Of a DNA stretch of 22,028 nucleotides, positions 15,349 to 22,028 are shown piece by piece. Origin of the DNA: Planctomycetota bacterium (GTDB lineage: Bacteria > Planctomycetota > Phycisphaerae > UBA1845); the NCBI GenBank assembly GCA_024278775.1, contig JAJRSP010000210.1, positions 1 to 22,028 on the forward strand, in the 5' to 3' direction. The position numbers and the translations under genes were made by a program. The notes below the pieces were generated by a model. The model had not been told where the DNA came from. It searched no databases and saw only the letters and a program-made list of their open reading frames with translations. Positions within the stretch are counted from its first letter, which is position 1. Every line of letters starts with the position of its first letter.

Positions 15349-16323
15349 ATGACGGGGAAAGACCCATCTCAGGATCTGCAAAGGAACCCGTATCGCGCGG
15401 CGTTTACGCTCATCGAATTGTTGATCGTTGTGGCGATCATGGGCCTGCTCGTGTCGATTTTGATCCCGGCCTTGTCGTCCGCACGGCGTACGGCCAAGGC
15501 CACCATTTGTCTGACGCGACTCCGTACGGCCGGGCAGGGGCTTGTATTGTATGCAAACGACAATCGAGATGCCCTCGTGCCCGCAAGACTTCCCAAGGTG
15601 GACGACGATCACTGGCGTTTTCAGTTGTCGGATAAGCGGTTCAAGTACCGACCGACGTTTCTCGCCATGATGGCGTCGCAGGTGGGTCTGGCTCCGTTTG
15701 ACGAACCGCTGGCAAGCAAAACCCTCATAGATTCTACCGGCCAACCAGGCGATCGGCAGAACTATTCAAATGAGATGTACCTCTGCCCGGAGGTGGATCA
15801 TTGGGTGGACGAACGTAACGGTGCCTTCGGCTACAACTATCAGTTTCTCGGCAATGCCCGACTGCGGAAGGGCACGAACACCCGCTCGTTCAAGAATTGG
15901 GCGGTGCATCTGTCTCGGGTGAAGTCGCCGGCATCTTGCGTGGCGGTCGCGGATTCCATGGGAACGGCGGCCTCCTACCCCGTAACCCGACGCGGGGCCT
16001 ACGAAGACAACCTGATTGGTCGGAGTAAAACGGGAAGAACGCTGGCCGCAATGGGTAATGAGGGGTTCAATCTCGATCCCCCGCAGGTCGATCCCGAAAA
16101 TGGGGAGATGGCCAGCCTCAAGGCCTCCCACCAAGATCGCACGGCCCTGGACCCACGACACGGCCGAAAGGGCAACGTGCTGTGGGTAGATGGTCACGCC
16201 TCGGGTGAAACACTGACAACGCTCGGATATGAGGTGGATCAGAAAACAGGCGTGGTGGGTTTCGACGGCGACAACCGCTACTTCCACATCCATAACAAGA
16301 ACGAAGCCTGGGTGGATCGCTAA
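15349..16323 (+). CDS. Prepilin-type N-terminal cleavage protein with H-X9-DG motif
   Basis: 324 residues from the ATG at 15349, which gives an 18-residue leader; ATGs at 15271 and 15295 are alternatives. The type IV pilin/pseudopilin signal is YRAA-FTLIELLIVVAIMGLLVSILIPAL: cleavage would be before Phe19, with Glu at +5 and a long hydrophobic helix. The residue at -1 is Ala rather than the usual Gly. Near the C-terminus H271 is followed after nine residues by D281-G282 (HGRKGNVLWVDG), the H-X9-DG motif known from Planctomycetota, Verrucomicrobia and Lentisphaerae, where such proteins occur in many paralogues. They are taken to be surface or type II secretion-like pseudopilins, but their role is not established. 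No pilus assembly genes are in the window. Confidence 0.88.
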   Translation: MTGKDPSQDLQRNPYRAAFTLIELLIVVAIMGLLVSILIPALSSARRTAKATICLTRLRTAGQGLVLYANDNRDALVPARLPKVDDDHWRFQLSDKRFKYRPTFLAMMASQVGLAPFDEPLASKTLIDSTGQPGDRQNYSNEMYLCPEVDHWVDERNGAFGYNYQFLGNARLRKGTNTRSFKNWAVHLSRVKSPASCVAVADSMGTAASYPVTRRGAYEDNLIGRSKTGRTLAAMGNEGFNLDPPQVDPENGEMASLKASHQDRTALDPRHGRKGNVLWVDGHASGETLTTLGYEVDQKTGVVGFDGDNRYFHIHNKNEAWVDR

Positions 16324-16486
16324 CCCAATCGCCCCCTCCCCAGGTGGTGACCTTCCGGCTCGAGCGGGATGCCGAAGTCCCCTACACATCGGCCGAACGA
16401 TCCGTTATGATTCGACGCCGCCGAGTGGTGTTTTTCACAGACGCAGTGTGGCCGGTAGGCGGCACTGCCCCCGAAAACGAGGTGTG

Positions 16487-17092
16487 ATGATGATGTATCG
16501 ACGATGTCTTTCGATAGTGTTGTTGTTAGCGGGTGTGGTGGTATGGGGCGGCGTTGGTTCCGGATGTGGACCCAAGAAGGGGATGGAGGCACCCGACCCG
16601 GACCCTAACCCGCACCACATCCCTCCCGGCTGCATGTACAAAGTCAAGGAAGATTTTCTCGCCGTCGGGCAGCCGCTCGAACGAATCGAGGGGTATGTCG
16701 ACAGCGAGGGCGTCTTTACGCGCCACGGAGAGCATAGCACCTGGTATCCCAACGGCCAAAAGAAAATGGAAATACACTACGTTGATGGCATCATGCACGG
16801 TCCCCGGCTCACCTGGTACGACACCGGACAGATATGGGCACGCGGGGCTTACAACCACGGCAAAGCCGACGGCACATGGACCGCCTGGTATCCCACGGGT
16901 TTCCGTCATCGCGAGTGGCACATGCGCGATGCCGTCTGGGACGGCATGTATACGGAGTTCTACGAAAACGGTGAAACGAAATACGAGGTGGAATACATTG
17001 ACGGCAAAAAGCAAGGTACGGCCATCTGGTGGAGTGAGATTGGCACGGAATTGCGTCGCCTCGAATACCTCGATGATGTCGTGCAGCCATAG
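16487..17092 (+). CDS. MORN-repeat (YwqK-like) secreted or lipid-anchored protein
   Basis: 201 residues. Three ATG codons in a row (16487, 16490, 16493) follow an AGGTG sequence, and the first is taken. The N-terminus RRCLSIVLLLAGVVVWGGVGSGCGPKKG is a signal peptide; the Cys could be a lipidation site, but the lipobox (GSGC) is poor. From about residue 75 on there are four or so MORN-type repeats of about 20-25 residues: TWYPNGQKKMEIHYVDGIMHG, then LTWYDTGQIWARGAYNHGKADG, TAWYPTGFRHREWHMRDAVWDG and TEFYENGETKYEVEYIDGKKQG (each cut to its core). Such proteins are often called YwqK-family antitoxins by similarity, but no toxin is next to it. The function is unknown, probably binding at the cell envelope. 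Confidence 0.8.
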   Translation: MMMYRRCLSIVLLLAGVVVWGGVGSGCGPKKGMEAPDPDPNPHHIPPGCMYKVKEDFLAVGQPLERIEGYVDSEGVFTRHGEHSTWYPNGQKKMEIHYVDGIMHGPRLTWYDTGQIWARGAYNHGKADGTWTAWYPTGFRHREWHMRDAVWDGMYTEFYENGETKYEVEYIDGKKQGTAIWWSEIGTELRRLEYLDDVVQP

Positions 17093-17141
17093 CAGAAGTC
17101 AACTGTAGCGCATCCGTGTCCCTCAAAGGCGTTGACGTTTG

Positions 17142-18686
17142 ATGTTACTGGCTACCGCCGTCAATCAGACCGTGTTCGCCATATCGTTTGGCGTCTACAC
17201 CTTGGCGATCATCGGCGTGGGGTTGTACTCGGCGAAGTTCGCCAAGCGCAGCGACGAAGACTTTTTCTTGGCCGGTCGATCTCTCGGGTCATGGGTGGCG
17301 GCGCTCTCAGCGTCAGCTTCCAGCGAGTCGGGCTGGGTCGCGCTCGGCCTGGTGGGGTGGGCGTTTACGTCGGGTGTCTCCGCCTACTGGATCATACCCG
17401 GTTGTCTTCTCGGGTTCATTTTCAACTGGTTTTTCCTGGCCGGACGATTGCGCACCCGCTCCGAAGAACTCCACGCACTCACCCTTCCGGATTTCTTCTC
17501 GTTCAGTTTTCGTGAGCGTGTGCCGCTGCTGCGCATCCTCTCCGTCGTGGTCATTCTCGTGGCGATGCTGCTCTACGTGGCCGCCCAGATGGCCGCCGCT
17601 GGTAAAGCCTTCTCGGCCAGCTTCGGTGGTGTGGATTACAAAATCGGCGTGTTGATCGGTGCGGCGGTCGTGCTGCTGTACACCGTCATTGGCGGGTTTC
17701 GCGCCGTCTGTTGGACGGATTTTCTTCAAGCACTGCTGATGGTGGGCACGCTCGTGATTTTTCCGGTCTATCTACTCCTTACCAAAGGCGGCTTCCCGTT
17801 CATCGCCGGGCAGCTTCGGGCCGCTGACCCAGCATTGCTTGAGTTCGTCCCGAACCAAGGGGGTATCGCGCTGCTTGGTTTCTTGCTCGGGTCCACCGCG
17901 CTGGGGATTAACTTCGGGTATTCCGGGCAGCCGCACGTACTGGTTCGTTTCATGGCACTCAAAAACCGCCGGGAGGCGATCATGGGCGGCGTGGTTTCCA
18001 CGACGTGGGGGCTGCTGGTATATGCCGGTGCCGTGACGGTGGGGTTGATGGCTCGGGCGATCACGGAATCCGGCGCGGCATGGGGTCAGACCATGTTCGA
18101 GGGAGCCAACAATGAGCTTGGCTTGGTGTTGTCAGCCATGAACCTGTTGCCGGGTGTGCTGGCCGGATTGGTATTGGCCGCCGTGCTCGCAGCCATTTGT
18201 TCGACGGCGGATAGCCAACTCGTGGTGGCCGCCAGCGCCGCCGCCAGCGATCTGTATTCGTACTTCGGAGGCAAGAGCGGACGAAAATCGAACATGATCG
18301 TCAACCGCACCGTCGTGCTAGCGCTCGGCGTGGGTGCGGCACTAATGGTGATGGACCAGGAAGTCAAGGTCTATGACTACGTGCTGACGTACGGCTGGGC
18401 GATTCTCGGCGCGGCGTTCGGGCCACAGATGATTCTCCTTCTGCTTTGGAAGCGCGCATCCTACGCCGGCTGCGTATTGGGTATGCTGACCGGTTTTGCG
18501 TTGGCCATTATATGGAAGCAGTGCTATGTGCCGGCCGAGGGTAGCGCATGGTACGGTGTGGAGATCTACAACCTCCCCGTGGCGTTTGCAGCGGCGTTCA
18601 TTGTCAACGTCGTGGTGAGCCTGATAACTCGCCCGCCGGGTCACGACGTGGCTGCGAATCCGATCGGTTCCCATCTCACTAATTAG
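17142..18686 (+). CDS. putP: Sodium/solute symporter, PutP (Na+/proline)-like
   Basis: 514 residues from the ATG at 17142, close to the 502 of E. coli PutP. About twelve to thirteen hydrophobic segments are visible. Family landmarks: DEDFFLAGRSLG near the N-terminus, SESGWVALGLVGWAFTSG in the region of the first Na+-binding helix, GGFRAVCWTDFLQALLM, the GYSGQPHVLVRFMALK block and CSTADSQLVVAASAAASDLY, where Ser-Thr matches the Na+ ligands of PutP. It would take up proline (or a related solute) with Na+. Proline specificity is inferred from these blocks and not proven; pantothenate or other SSS substrates are possible. It precedes glutamate dehydrogenase by 165 bp, which fits proline-to-glutamate metabolism, but no proline dehydrogenase is in the window. 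Confidence 0.82.
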   Translation: MLLATAVNQTVFAISFGVYTLAIIGVGLYSAKFAKRSDEDFFLAGRSLGSWVAALSASASSESGWVALGLVGWAFTSGVSAYWIIPGCLLGFIFNWFFLAGRLRTRSEELHALTLPDFFSFSFRERVPLLRILSVVVILVAMLLYVAAQMAAAGKAFSASFGGVDYKIGVLIGAAVVLLYTVIGGFRAVCWTDFLQALLMVGTLVIFPVYLLLTKGGFPFIAGQLRAADPALLEFVPNQGGIALLGFLLGSTALGINFGYSGQPHVLVRFMALKNRREAIMGGVVSTTWGLLVYAGAVTVGLMARAITESGAAWGQTMFEGANNELGLVLSAMNLLPGVLAGLVLAAVLAAICSTADSQLVVAASAAASDLYSYFGGKSGRKSNMIVNRTVVLALGVGAALMVMDQEVKVYDYVLTYGWAILGAAFGPQMILLLLWKRASYAGCVLGMLTGFALAIIWKQCYVPAEGSAWYGVEIYNLPVAFAAAFIVNVVVSLITRPPGHDVAANPIGSHLTN

Positions 18687-18770
18687 CTGAAACACTTTCA
18701 TCTCTCTCTTGGCCATGGATTATCGCTCGTGATGGTGATACGTGGCGAGCTCATTGTCGTGCGCCTCTCT

Positions 18771-18794
18771 CACGAAAGGCTTCAGCTTTTCGTG
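18771..18794 (+). promoter_or_regulatory. Hairpin in the putP-gdhA spacer
   Basis: A 10-bp stem CACGAAAGGC-TTCA-GCTTTTCGTG (one G-U pair) lies 84 bp after the symporter stop and 57 bp before the gdhA start. The right arm carries four T residues, but no T-tract follows. It may be a terminator of putP or a leader structure of gdhA. The remaining part of the spacer 18687-18851 shows nothing else I can support. Confidence 0.4.
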
Positions 18795-18851
18795 TCACCT
18801 GTCGATGTAACGGGCTGAAAAAGTCTCTCGCCAATTTGAGGAACCGATAAC

Positions 18852-20156
18852 ATGACGACCGCCATCAAAACTGCTCCCCTGCGCAAGAAGTCCATCACGA
18901 AACGTGACAACGGCAACAACGGTAAACAAGTGGACTTTTTTCGCATCGTGGACCAGCAGTTTCAGATGGCAGCCGACCACATGAAGCTGGATTCCGACGT
19001 CCAACTTCTTCTTCGTTTTCCGTATCGAGAGCTGGTCGTGCAGATCCCGGTGCGTATGGATGATGGACGTCTCGAAATTTTCCACGGCTACCGCGTGCAT
19101 CACAACGCCGTGCGCGGTCCTTACAAGGGCGGCCTGCGCTTTCACCACCATGTGGATCTCAACGAAGTTCGTTCGCTGGCTGCGCTGATGACGTGGAAAA
19201 CCGCGATTGTGGACGTGCCGTTCGGCGGGGCCAAGGGTGGCGTGACGTGTGACCCGCATTCACTGAGCCGGAGAGAATTGCAATCACTGTCACGCGGATT
19301 CATGTCCAAGATCGATATGGCGCTCGGCGTCTATCGAGATATCCCCGCGCCGGACGTCGGCACCAACGGACAGGTCATGGCCTGGATGATGGACGAATAC
19401 GGCAAGAAACACGGGTACACTCCGGCGATCGTCACCGGCAAACCCGTCAACCTCGGCGGCTCGCTCGGACGCGAGGAAGCCACCGGACGCGGCGTCATGG
19501 TCATCACTCGAGAAGCCTGTAAGGCTTGTGGAATTGAGATCAACGGCGCTCGTGTGGCCGTGCAGGGTTTCGGTAACGTGGGCTCATGGGCATCCAGGCT
19601 TATCGCGCAGCTCGGCACCAAAATCGTGGCCGTTTCCGATGTCAACGGCGGTATCTTCTGCGAAGCCGGGTTAGACATGGACAAGCTCACTGAGCACGTG
19701 GCGTCTACGGGTACGGTCGCGGACTTCGCCGGTTCGACGAGAATCACCAATGAAGAGCTGCTATCGCTTAACGTGGATGTGCTGATCCCGGCCGCCCTCG
19801 GTGGCGCGATTACCGAGAAGAATGTGAGCGACGTCCAGGCGAAGCTGATCGTTGAGGCCGCCAACTCACCCACCACACCCAACGCTGAGGAAGCGCTCCT
19901 TTCGCGTAACGTGGTCGTAGTGCCGGATATTCTGGCTAACGGCGGCGGTGTGACGGTGTCCTATTTTGAATGGGTACAGAATCTGCAGCAGTTCAATTGG
20001 ACGCACCAACGGGTCAACGAAGAACTTGAAACCAAGATGATGACCGCATGGCGCGCCGTCCATCAGCGTAGCGTGACCGATAAGACCTCGCTACGGCTAG
20101 CGAGCTACGTCGAAGCACTGGACAAGGTAGCCGCCGCGACAAGATTGCGCTATTAA
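18852..20156 (+). CDS. gdhA: Glutamate dehydrogenase (hexameric GDH family)
   Basis: 434 residues from the ATG at 18852 with GAGG about ten bases upstream. The enzyme interconverts glutamate and 2-oxoglutarate plus ammonia. Active-site residues line up with the well-studied Clostridium symbiosum enzyme with a constant offset of three: K92 (YKGGLRFH), K116 (TWKTAIVDVPFGGAKGG), K128 in the same block and D168 (PAPDVGTNG). The nucleotide-binding glycine motif is VQGFGNVGSW (237-246), followed by a strand ending VSDVNGG; the Asp there would favour NAD, though this is only an indication. Downstream come a few bases and then an intron remnant. The N-terminal 30 residues are basic and poorly conserved. 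Confidence 0.94.
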   Translation: MTTAIKTAPLRKKSITKRDNGNNGKQVDFFRIVDQQFQMAADHMKLDSDVQLLLRFPYRELVVQIPVRMDDGRLEIFHGYRVHHNAVRGPYKGGLRFHHHVDLNEVRSLAALMTWKTAIVDVPFGGAKGGVTCDPHSLSRRELQSLSRGFMSKIDMALGVYRDIPAPDVGTNGQVMAWMMDEYGKKHGYTPAIVTGKPVNLGGSLGREEATGRGVMVITREACKACGIEINGARVAVQGFGNVGSWASRLIAQLGTKIVAVSDVNGGIFCEAGLDMDKLTEHVASTGTVADFAGSTRITNEELLSLNVDVLIPAALGGAITEKNVSDVQAKLIVEAANSPTTPNAEEALLSRNVVVVPDILANGGGVTVSYFEWVQNLQQFNWTHQRVNEELETKMMTAWRAVHQRSVTDKTSLRLASYVEALDKVAAATRLRY

Positions 20157-20210
20157 CCGAAACGGTTTGTGCGTCAGTCCAACCACATATTTTCAAGAAA
20201 CCAAGCGTCA

Positions 20211-20231
20211 GGCCGGGTCGATGACCCGACC
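20211..20231. repeat. Hairpin in the gdhA downstream region
   Basis: GGCCGGGTC-GAT-GACCCGACC forms an 8-bp stem with one C-A mismatch, 55 bp after the gdhA stop and 80 bp before the intron domain V. No T-tract follows. It could be a transcription end structure or part of degenerated intron sequence. Confidence 0.4.
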
Positions 20232-20311
20232 TACGGGCTCGGGGTGCTCGCCATACAGCTCACCCGATGACGAGCGTGTCAGTCCGCGTTGCGGTAAGAC
20301 CCCCGACCGGA

Positions 20312-20393
20312 GAGTCGTGTGCGGGAGATCCGCATGCATGGTTCGGAGGGAGGAGGGGCCGCGTACTCAACCGGCTCTTCCTGCCCCTTTCAT
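20312..20393 (+). ncRNA. Group II intron 3' end: domains V and VI, orphan fragment
   Basis: Domain V fits 20312-20344: lower stem GAGTCGTG/CATGGTTC (8 bp, with G-U pairs), a 2-nt bulge TG on the 3' side (20335-20336), upper stem TGCGG/CCGCA and a 5-nt loop GAGAT. This is the canonical shape, with the near-invariant 3' strand ending GGTTC. A stem of 14 bp follows at once (20348-20361 with 20372-20386, one bulged base at 20383) with a 10-nt loop, as expected of domain VI; the fragment could end at the AT of TTCAT (20393). There is no room for domains I-IV or a reverse transcriptase, because gdhA ends 155 bp upstream. It is therefore a remnant, not a working intron. A 79-codon open frame across it is not a gene. 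Confidence 0.8.
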
Positions 20394-20414
20394 GGCCTCT
20401 TCATGAACACACGT

Positions 20415-20900
20415 TTACTTTTTCTTCTCCTTTTTGGGAGCACTCTGTTTAGAAAGTAACCGACGGGCATCTGCCTTAGCTTTTTCGATCCCTGTTTTGA
20501 GAACCTCTTTGAGCGATCCAAGAATAGAAGCCGGCGCGGTCAAGGAAAAGTTCATCACCATGGTCCTGGTGTTTTGAGAATTGCGTGGTGTGTACTGCAC
20601 CGTTAACGCTTGTTCAATACACACGTTGGCGACGTCGAATTTTGGATCATCGAGTGTTCCGTTCAGCCAGCGAGTCACCTCTTCGTGTGAAGCCGTTTGA
20701 CTAAAATAGTCCAAGGCACCTGCCAAATCGTAGATTTTGTTGCCCACGCGAAGAGTGATCGTCACCGGTGATACGATCGACTTTAGGGTTCCATCCAGAG
20801 GTTGGATGGTTTGCGGCCCGCCAAAGGTAATGCTCGAACTTGTTTCTGTCTTGATATCAGAGGCAAACAACACCAGGCCAATCAATAGGTAGCTCATCAT
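20415..20900 (-). CDS. Hypothetical secreted protein, Lys-rich C-terminus
   Basis: 161 residues; the first of two adjacent ATGs (20900) is taken, with AGGA six bases upstream. The short hydrophobic start MMSYLLIGLVLFA looks like a signal peptide or anchor. The body (TITLRVGNKIYDLAGALDYF, later VCIEQALTVQYTPRN and MVMNFSLTAP) looks like beta-rich secretory domain sequence, then a helix from about 128 with a tail ending in KKEKKK. I recognise no family. It lies 17 bp downstream of the next gene in the same direction, so they probably form an operon. GC content is about 50 percent, clearly below the upstream genes, which suggests recent acquisition. Confidence 0.72.
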   Translation of the reverse strand: MMSYLLIGLVLFASDIKTETSSSITFGGPQTIQPLDGTLKSIVSPVTITLRVGNKIYDLAGALDYFSQTASHEEVTRWLNGTLDDPKFDVANVCIEQALTVQYTPRNSQNTRTMVMNFSLTAPASILGSLKEVLKTGIEKAKADARRLLSKQSAPKKEKKK

Positions 20901-20917
20901 TTTTTCCTATCCGTTTC

Positions 20918-21757
20918 CTAAACAAAGAGCCAGAACCAAGGCCACCCTGCGCCTGTTTCAATCCATTCCTTGAACTTCTGGCTGAGCTCGTCGTACTTCT
21001 CTTTGACCTCCTGCGATAAGCTGTCTGCCATGTTACTCGCCAACTGCTGTGCCATTTGAATCATGGCTACTGCATCACGAGCTGGGCCAGTGACCGTAAC
21101 GGATACGCCAACGTTGACTTTGCCAACACCGGGAAGGCCAACCTCCATATTTACATTTGCTGTAACCGAGATGGTCCAATCATTAGGGCCACCACTAAAC
21201 GCCGACTGCCAATTGGGCTGACTGAAGAGAAGAATTGCATCGCTATCCGAGATCTCATTGCCGGAAGGATCCCGTAGACTCATTTGAACGCTTTCCCCTC
21301 TTACCATCGATCCACTGATTCGTCTCCCTGCAGATGAGCCAAACTGCGCCCCCCAGTCAAGAGCCACTGAATCCAGTGTAGCGGAACCAGGAGTAACGGA
21401 AAGAAGTTCTGCATACACCGTTGGATTGTTTAAGACAGTCCCCAGCTCGTAGTCGTCCATGACTACGTTTTCTATCGCTGGTGTGCGAAACTGCTCTCCC
21501 TCCTTAAACGAGATAATGCCCTCATACACCCACTCTTGCCCATTGACCGACGTAATGATAGTCGAGTAGAATGTTGAGTTGTCAATTGGCTCGATAGTCT
21601 CCACAAAGCTCGCGTCCGTATCGACCACATAATACCGCCATACGCCCCGCTGATGAGTCTTGCCAACCTCCCACCAGTTGAGCGGGTGGGTGTCGAGCTG
21701 ACCCATACAAGGTGTTGCCAATGCAACCAGAGCTAAAATGCACACATTACGAAACAT
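20918..21757 (-). CDS. Hypothetical secreted protein
   Basis: 279 residues from the ATG at 21757, with a good ribosome-binding site AGGAG seven bases upstream. A signal peptide is clear: MFRNVCILALVALATPCMG, with cleavage likely before Gln20. The body is rich in beta-type sequence (for example WTISVTANVNMEVGLPGVGK, then VNVGVSVTVTGP) and ends with an amphipathic helix rich in Gln, Glu and Lys and the aromatic tail GWPWFWLFV. I do not recognise the family. The repeated NVN/VGV pattern and the Trp-rich ends suggest an exported structural or binding protein. It is the first gene of the pair with 20415-20900 and shares its lower GC content. No retention or sorting signal is seen. Confidence 0.78.
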   Translation of the reverse strand: MFRNVCILALVALATPCMGQLDTHPLNWWEVGKTHQRGVWRYYVVDTDASFVETIEPIDNSTFYSTIITSVNGQEWVYEGIISFKEGEQFRTPAIENVVMDDYELGTVLNNPTVYAELLSVTPGSATLDSVALDWGAQFGSSAGRRISGSMVRGESVQMSLRDPSGNEISDSDAILLFSQPNWQSAFSGGPNDWTISVTANVNMEVGLPGVGKVNVGVSVTVTGPARDAVAMIQMAQQLASNMADSLSQEVKEKYDELSQKFKEWIETGAGWPWFWLFV

Positions 21758-21787
21758 AGTTCAACTCCTATTTGCCTGAACGAAAGA

Positions 21788-21811
21788 TTGTCACTCAGCC
21801 CATTGTGACAA
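21788..21811. promoter_or_regulatory. Inverted repeat upstream of the secreted-protein pair
   Basis: TTGTCAC and GTGACAA form perfect 7-bp arms ten bases apart, 30 bp before the start codon at 21757. The spacing of arm centres (about 17 bp) would suit a dimeric regulator, or a hairpin in the leader RNA. The stretch 21758-21901 also holds a small hairpin TCGAAG-TG-CTTCGA (21824-21837); I see no clear promoter. Confidence 0.45.
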
Positions 21812-21901
21812 CCAATTTCAACGTCGAAGTGCTTCGAGTTTCGGGCCGCCTCGACGTCACCCAGCACACGGTCCAGAGACGCTACGAGTGTTATACTAGT
21901 T

Positions 21902-22028
21902 TCAGTTAAACTGTGCCGATTCCGCCCATGTGGCATGGCACAGTGAGCTGACCAGTTCCGGATCGTTGGCGAATTGATTCCAGGCTGCGATGCCGACATC
22001 GTACAGGGCGTCGTGATCTGCGTACACG
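21902..22028 (-). CDS. Probable IS630-type transposase, C-terminal 41 residues (5' part outside window)
   Basis: On the - strand an open frame enters from the right edge and stops at TGA 21902-21904. It reads YADHDALYDVGIAAWNQFAN, then DPELVSSLCHATWAESAQFN. The pattern D-x-LYD-x(3)-AWN-x-F-x(2)-[DE]P-E-x(2)-x-S[IL] followed by xWA is what I know from the C-terminal helix of IS630/mariner-related bacterial transposases. The frame is too short for the open reading frame list and has no start in view. The insertion-sequence end would lie near the TA-rich sequence TTATACTAGT at 21891-21900, which suits TA-targeting, but I cannot see the other end. Alternative: another protein with a similar short C-terminal helix. 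Confidence 0.55.
   Translation of the reverse strand, partial: VYADHDALYDVGIAAWNQFANDPELVSSLCHATWAESAQFN

Noticed and set aside
16487..17092. A toxin-antitoxin system suggested by the YwqK-like MORN protein
   Set aside because: No toxin candidate lies next to it, and the protein has a signal peptide; the antitoxin label rests on loose family naming.
20167..20406. 79-codon open frame over the intron fragment
   Set aside because: Its sequence is the translation of a structured RNA (domains V and VI), with no ribosome-binding site.
21733..21999. 88-codon open frame on the - strand next to the window end
   Set aside because: It overlaps both the start of the secreted protein and, in another frame, the transposase C-terminus, which is more protein-like.
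21902..22028. The IS630-type transposase as the mover of the MITE-like elements
   Set aside because: IS630 elements duplicate a TA dinucleotide, while the MITE-like elements have 9-bp duplications and different ends.

Overview
The window (about 22 kb, mostly GC-rich) reads as a chromosomal segment of a planctomycete-like bacterium, possibly of the Phycisphaerae. This is an inference. It rests on a prepilin-type protein with the H-X9-DG C-terminal motif typical of Planctomycetota and relatives, on large divergent envelope proteins, and on many palindromic repeats. No rRNA or tRNA gene was seen.

Layout. (1) 1-2192: the end of modA, then modB and modC, a translationally coupled molybdate ABC importer. 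(2) 2333-9149: a surface-glycan cassette on the + strand: SDR epimerase, CgeB-type glycosyltransferase, FkbM methyltransferase, SAM methyltransferase, NodB-type polysaccharide deacetylase and GT-B glycosyltransferase. The last four overlap end to start. (3) 9174-9977: rsmG, convergent with pfkA (10018-11124, -), which lies downstream of an MFS transporter (11243-12514, -). (4) 12882-18686 (+): an MscS-type channel with a duplicated N-terminal domain, an H-X9-DG pseudopilin-like protein, a MORN-repeat protein and a PutP-like Na+/solute symporter. (5) 18852-20156: an NAD(P)-dependent glutamate dehydrogenase. (6) 20157-22028: a mobile-looking region of visibly lower GC. It holds an orphan group II intron 3' end (domains V and VI), two secreted proteins of unknown function on the - strand, and the C-terminal end of a probable IS630-type transposase running off the window.

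The most interesting signal is palindromic repeats that have entered or abut protein-coding genes. A 210-bp element with perfect 12-bp terminal inverted repeats (GGGTGCAAGACA) and a perfect 9-bp target duplication sits inside the polysaccharide deacetylase. Element plus duplication add exactly 219 bp, or 73 codons, in frame and without a stop, between the TFDDG metal-site motif and the next core strand. A diverged 222-bp relative with the same termini and a 7/9 eroded 9-bp duplication fills the divergent promoter region between the MFS and MscS genes. A third palindrome lies in frame in rsmG, in a stretch about 35-40 residues longer than the family norm. A twin-hairpin repeat encodes the C-terminal tail of the second glycosyltransferase, and its edge matches a subterminal motif of the 222-bp element. 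Together these suggest a family of non-autonomous elements that the host tolerates as translated peptide inserts, reminiscent of Rickettsia palindromic elements but with transposon-like target duplications.

Functionally, the mod genes supply molybdate, the cassette assembles and modifies an extracellular glycan, PutP and GDH would together serve proline/glutamate catabolism or osmolyte balance, and the MscS channel would relieve osmotic downshock. These links are inferred from family knowledge; only the overlaps and spacings are seen directly.
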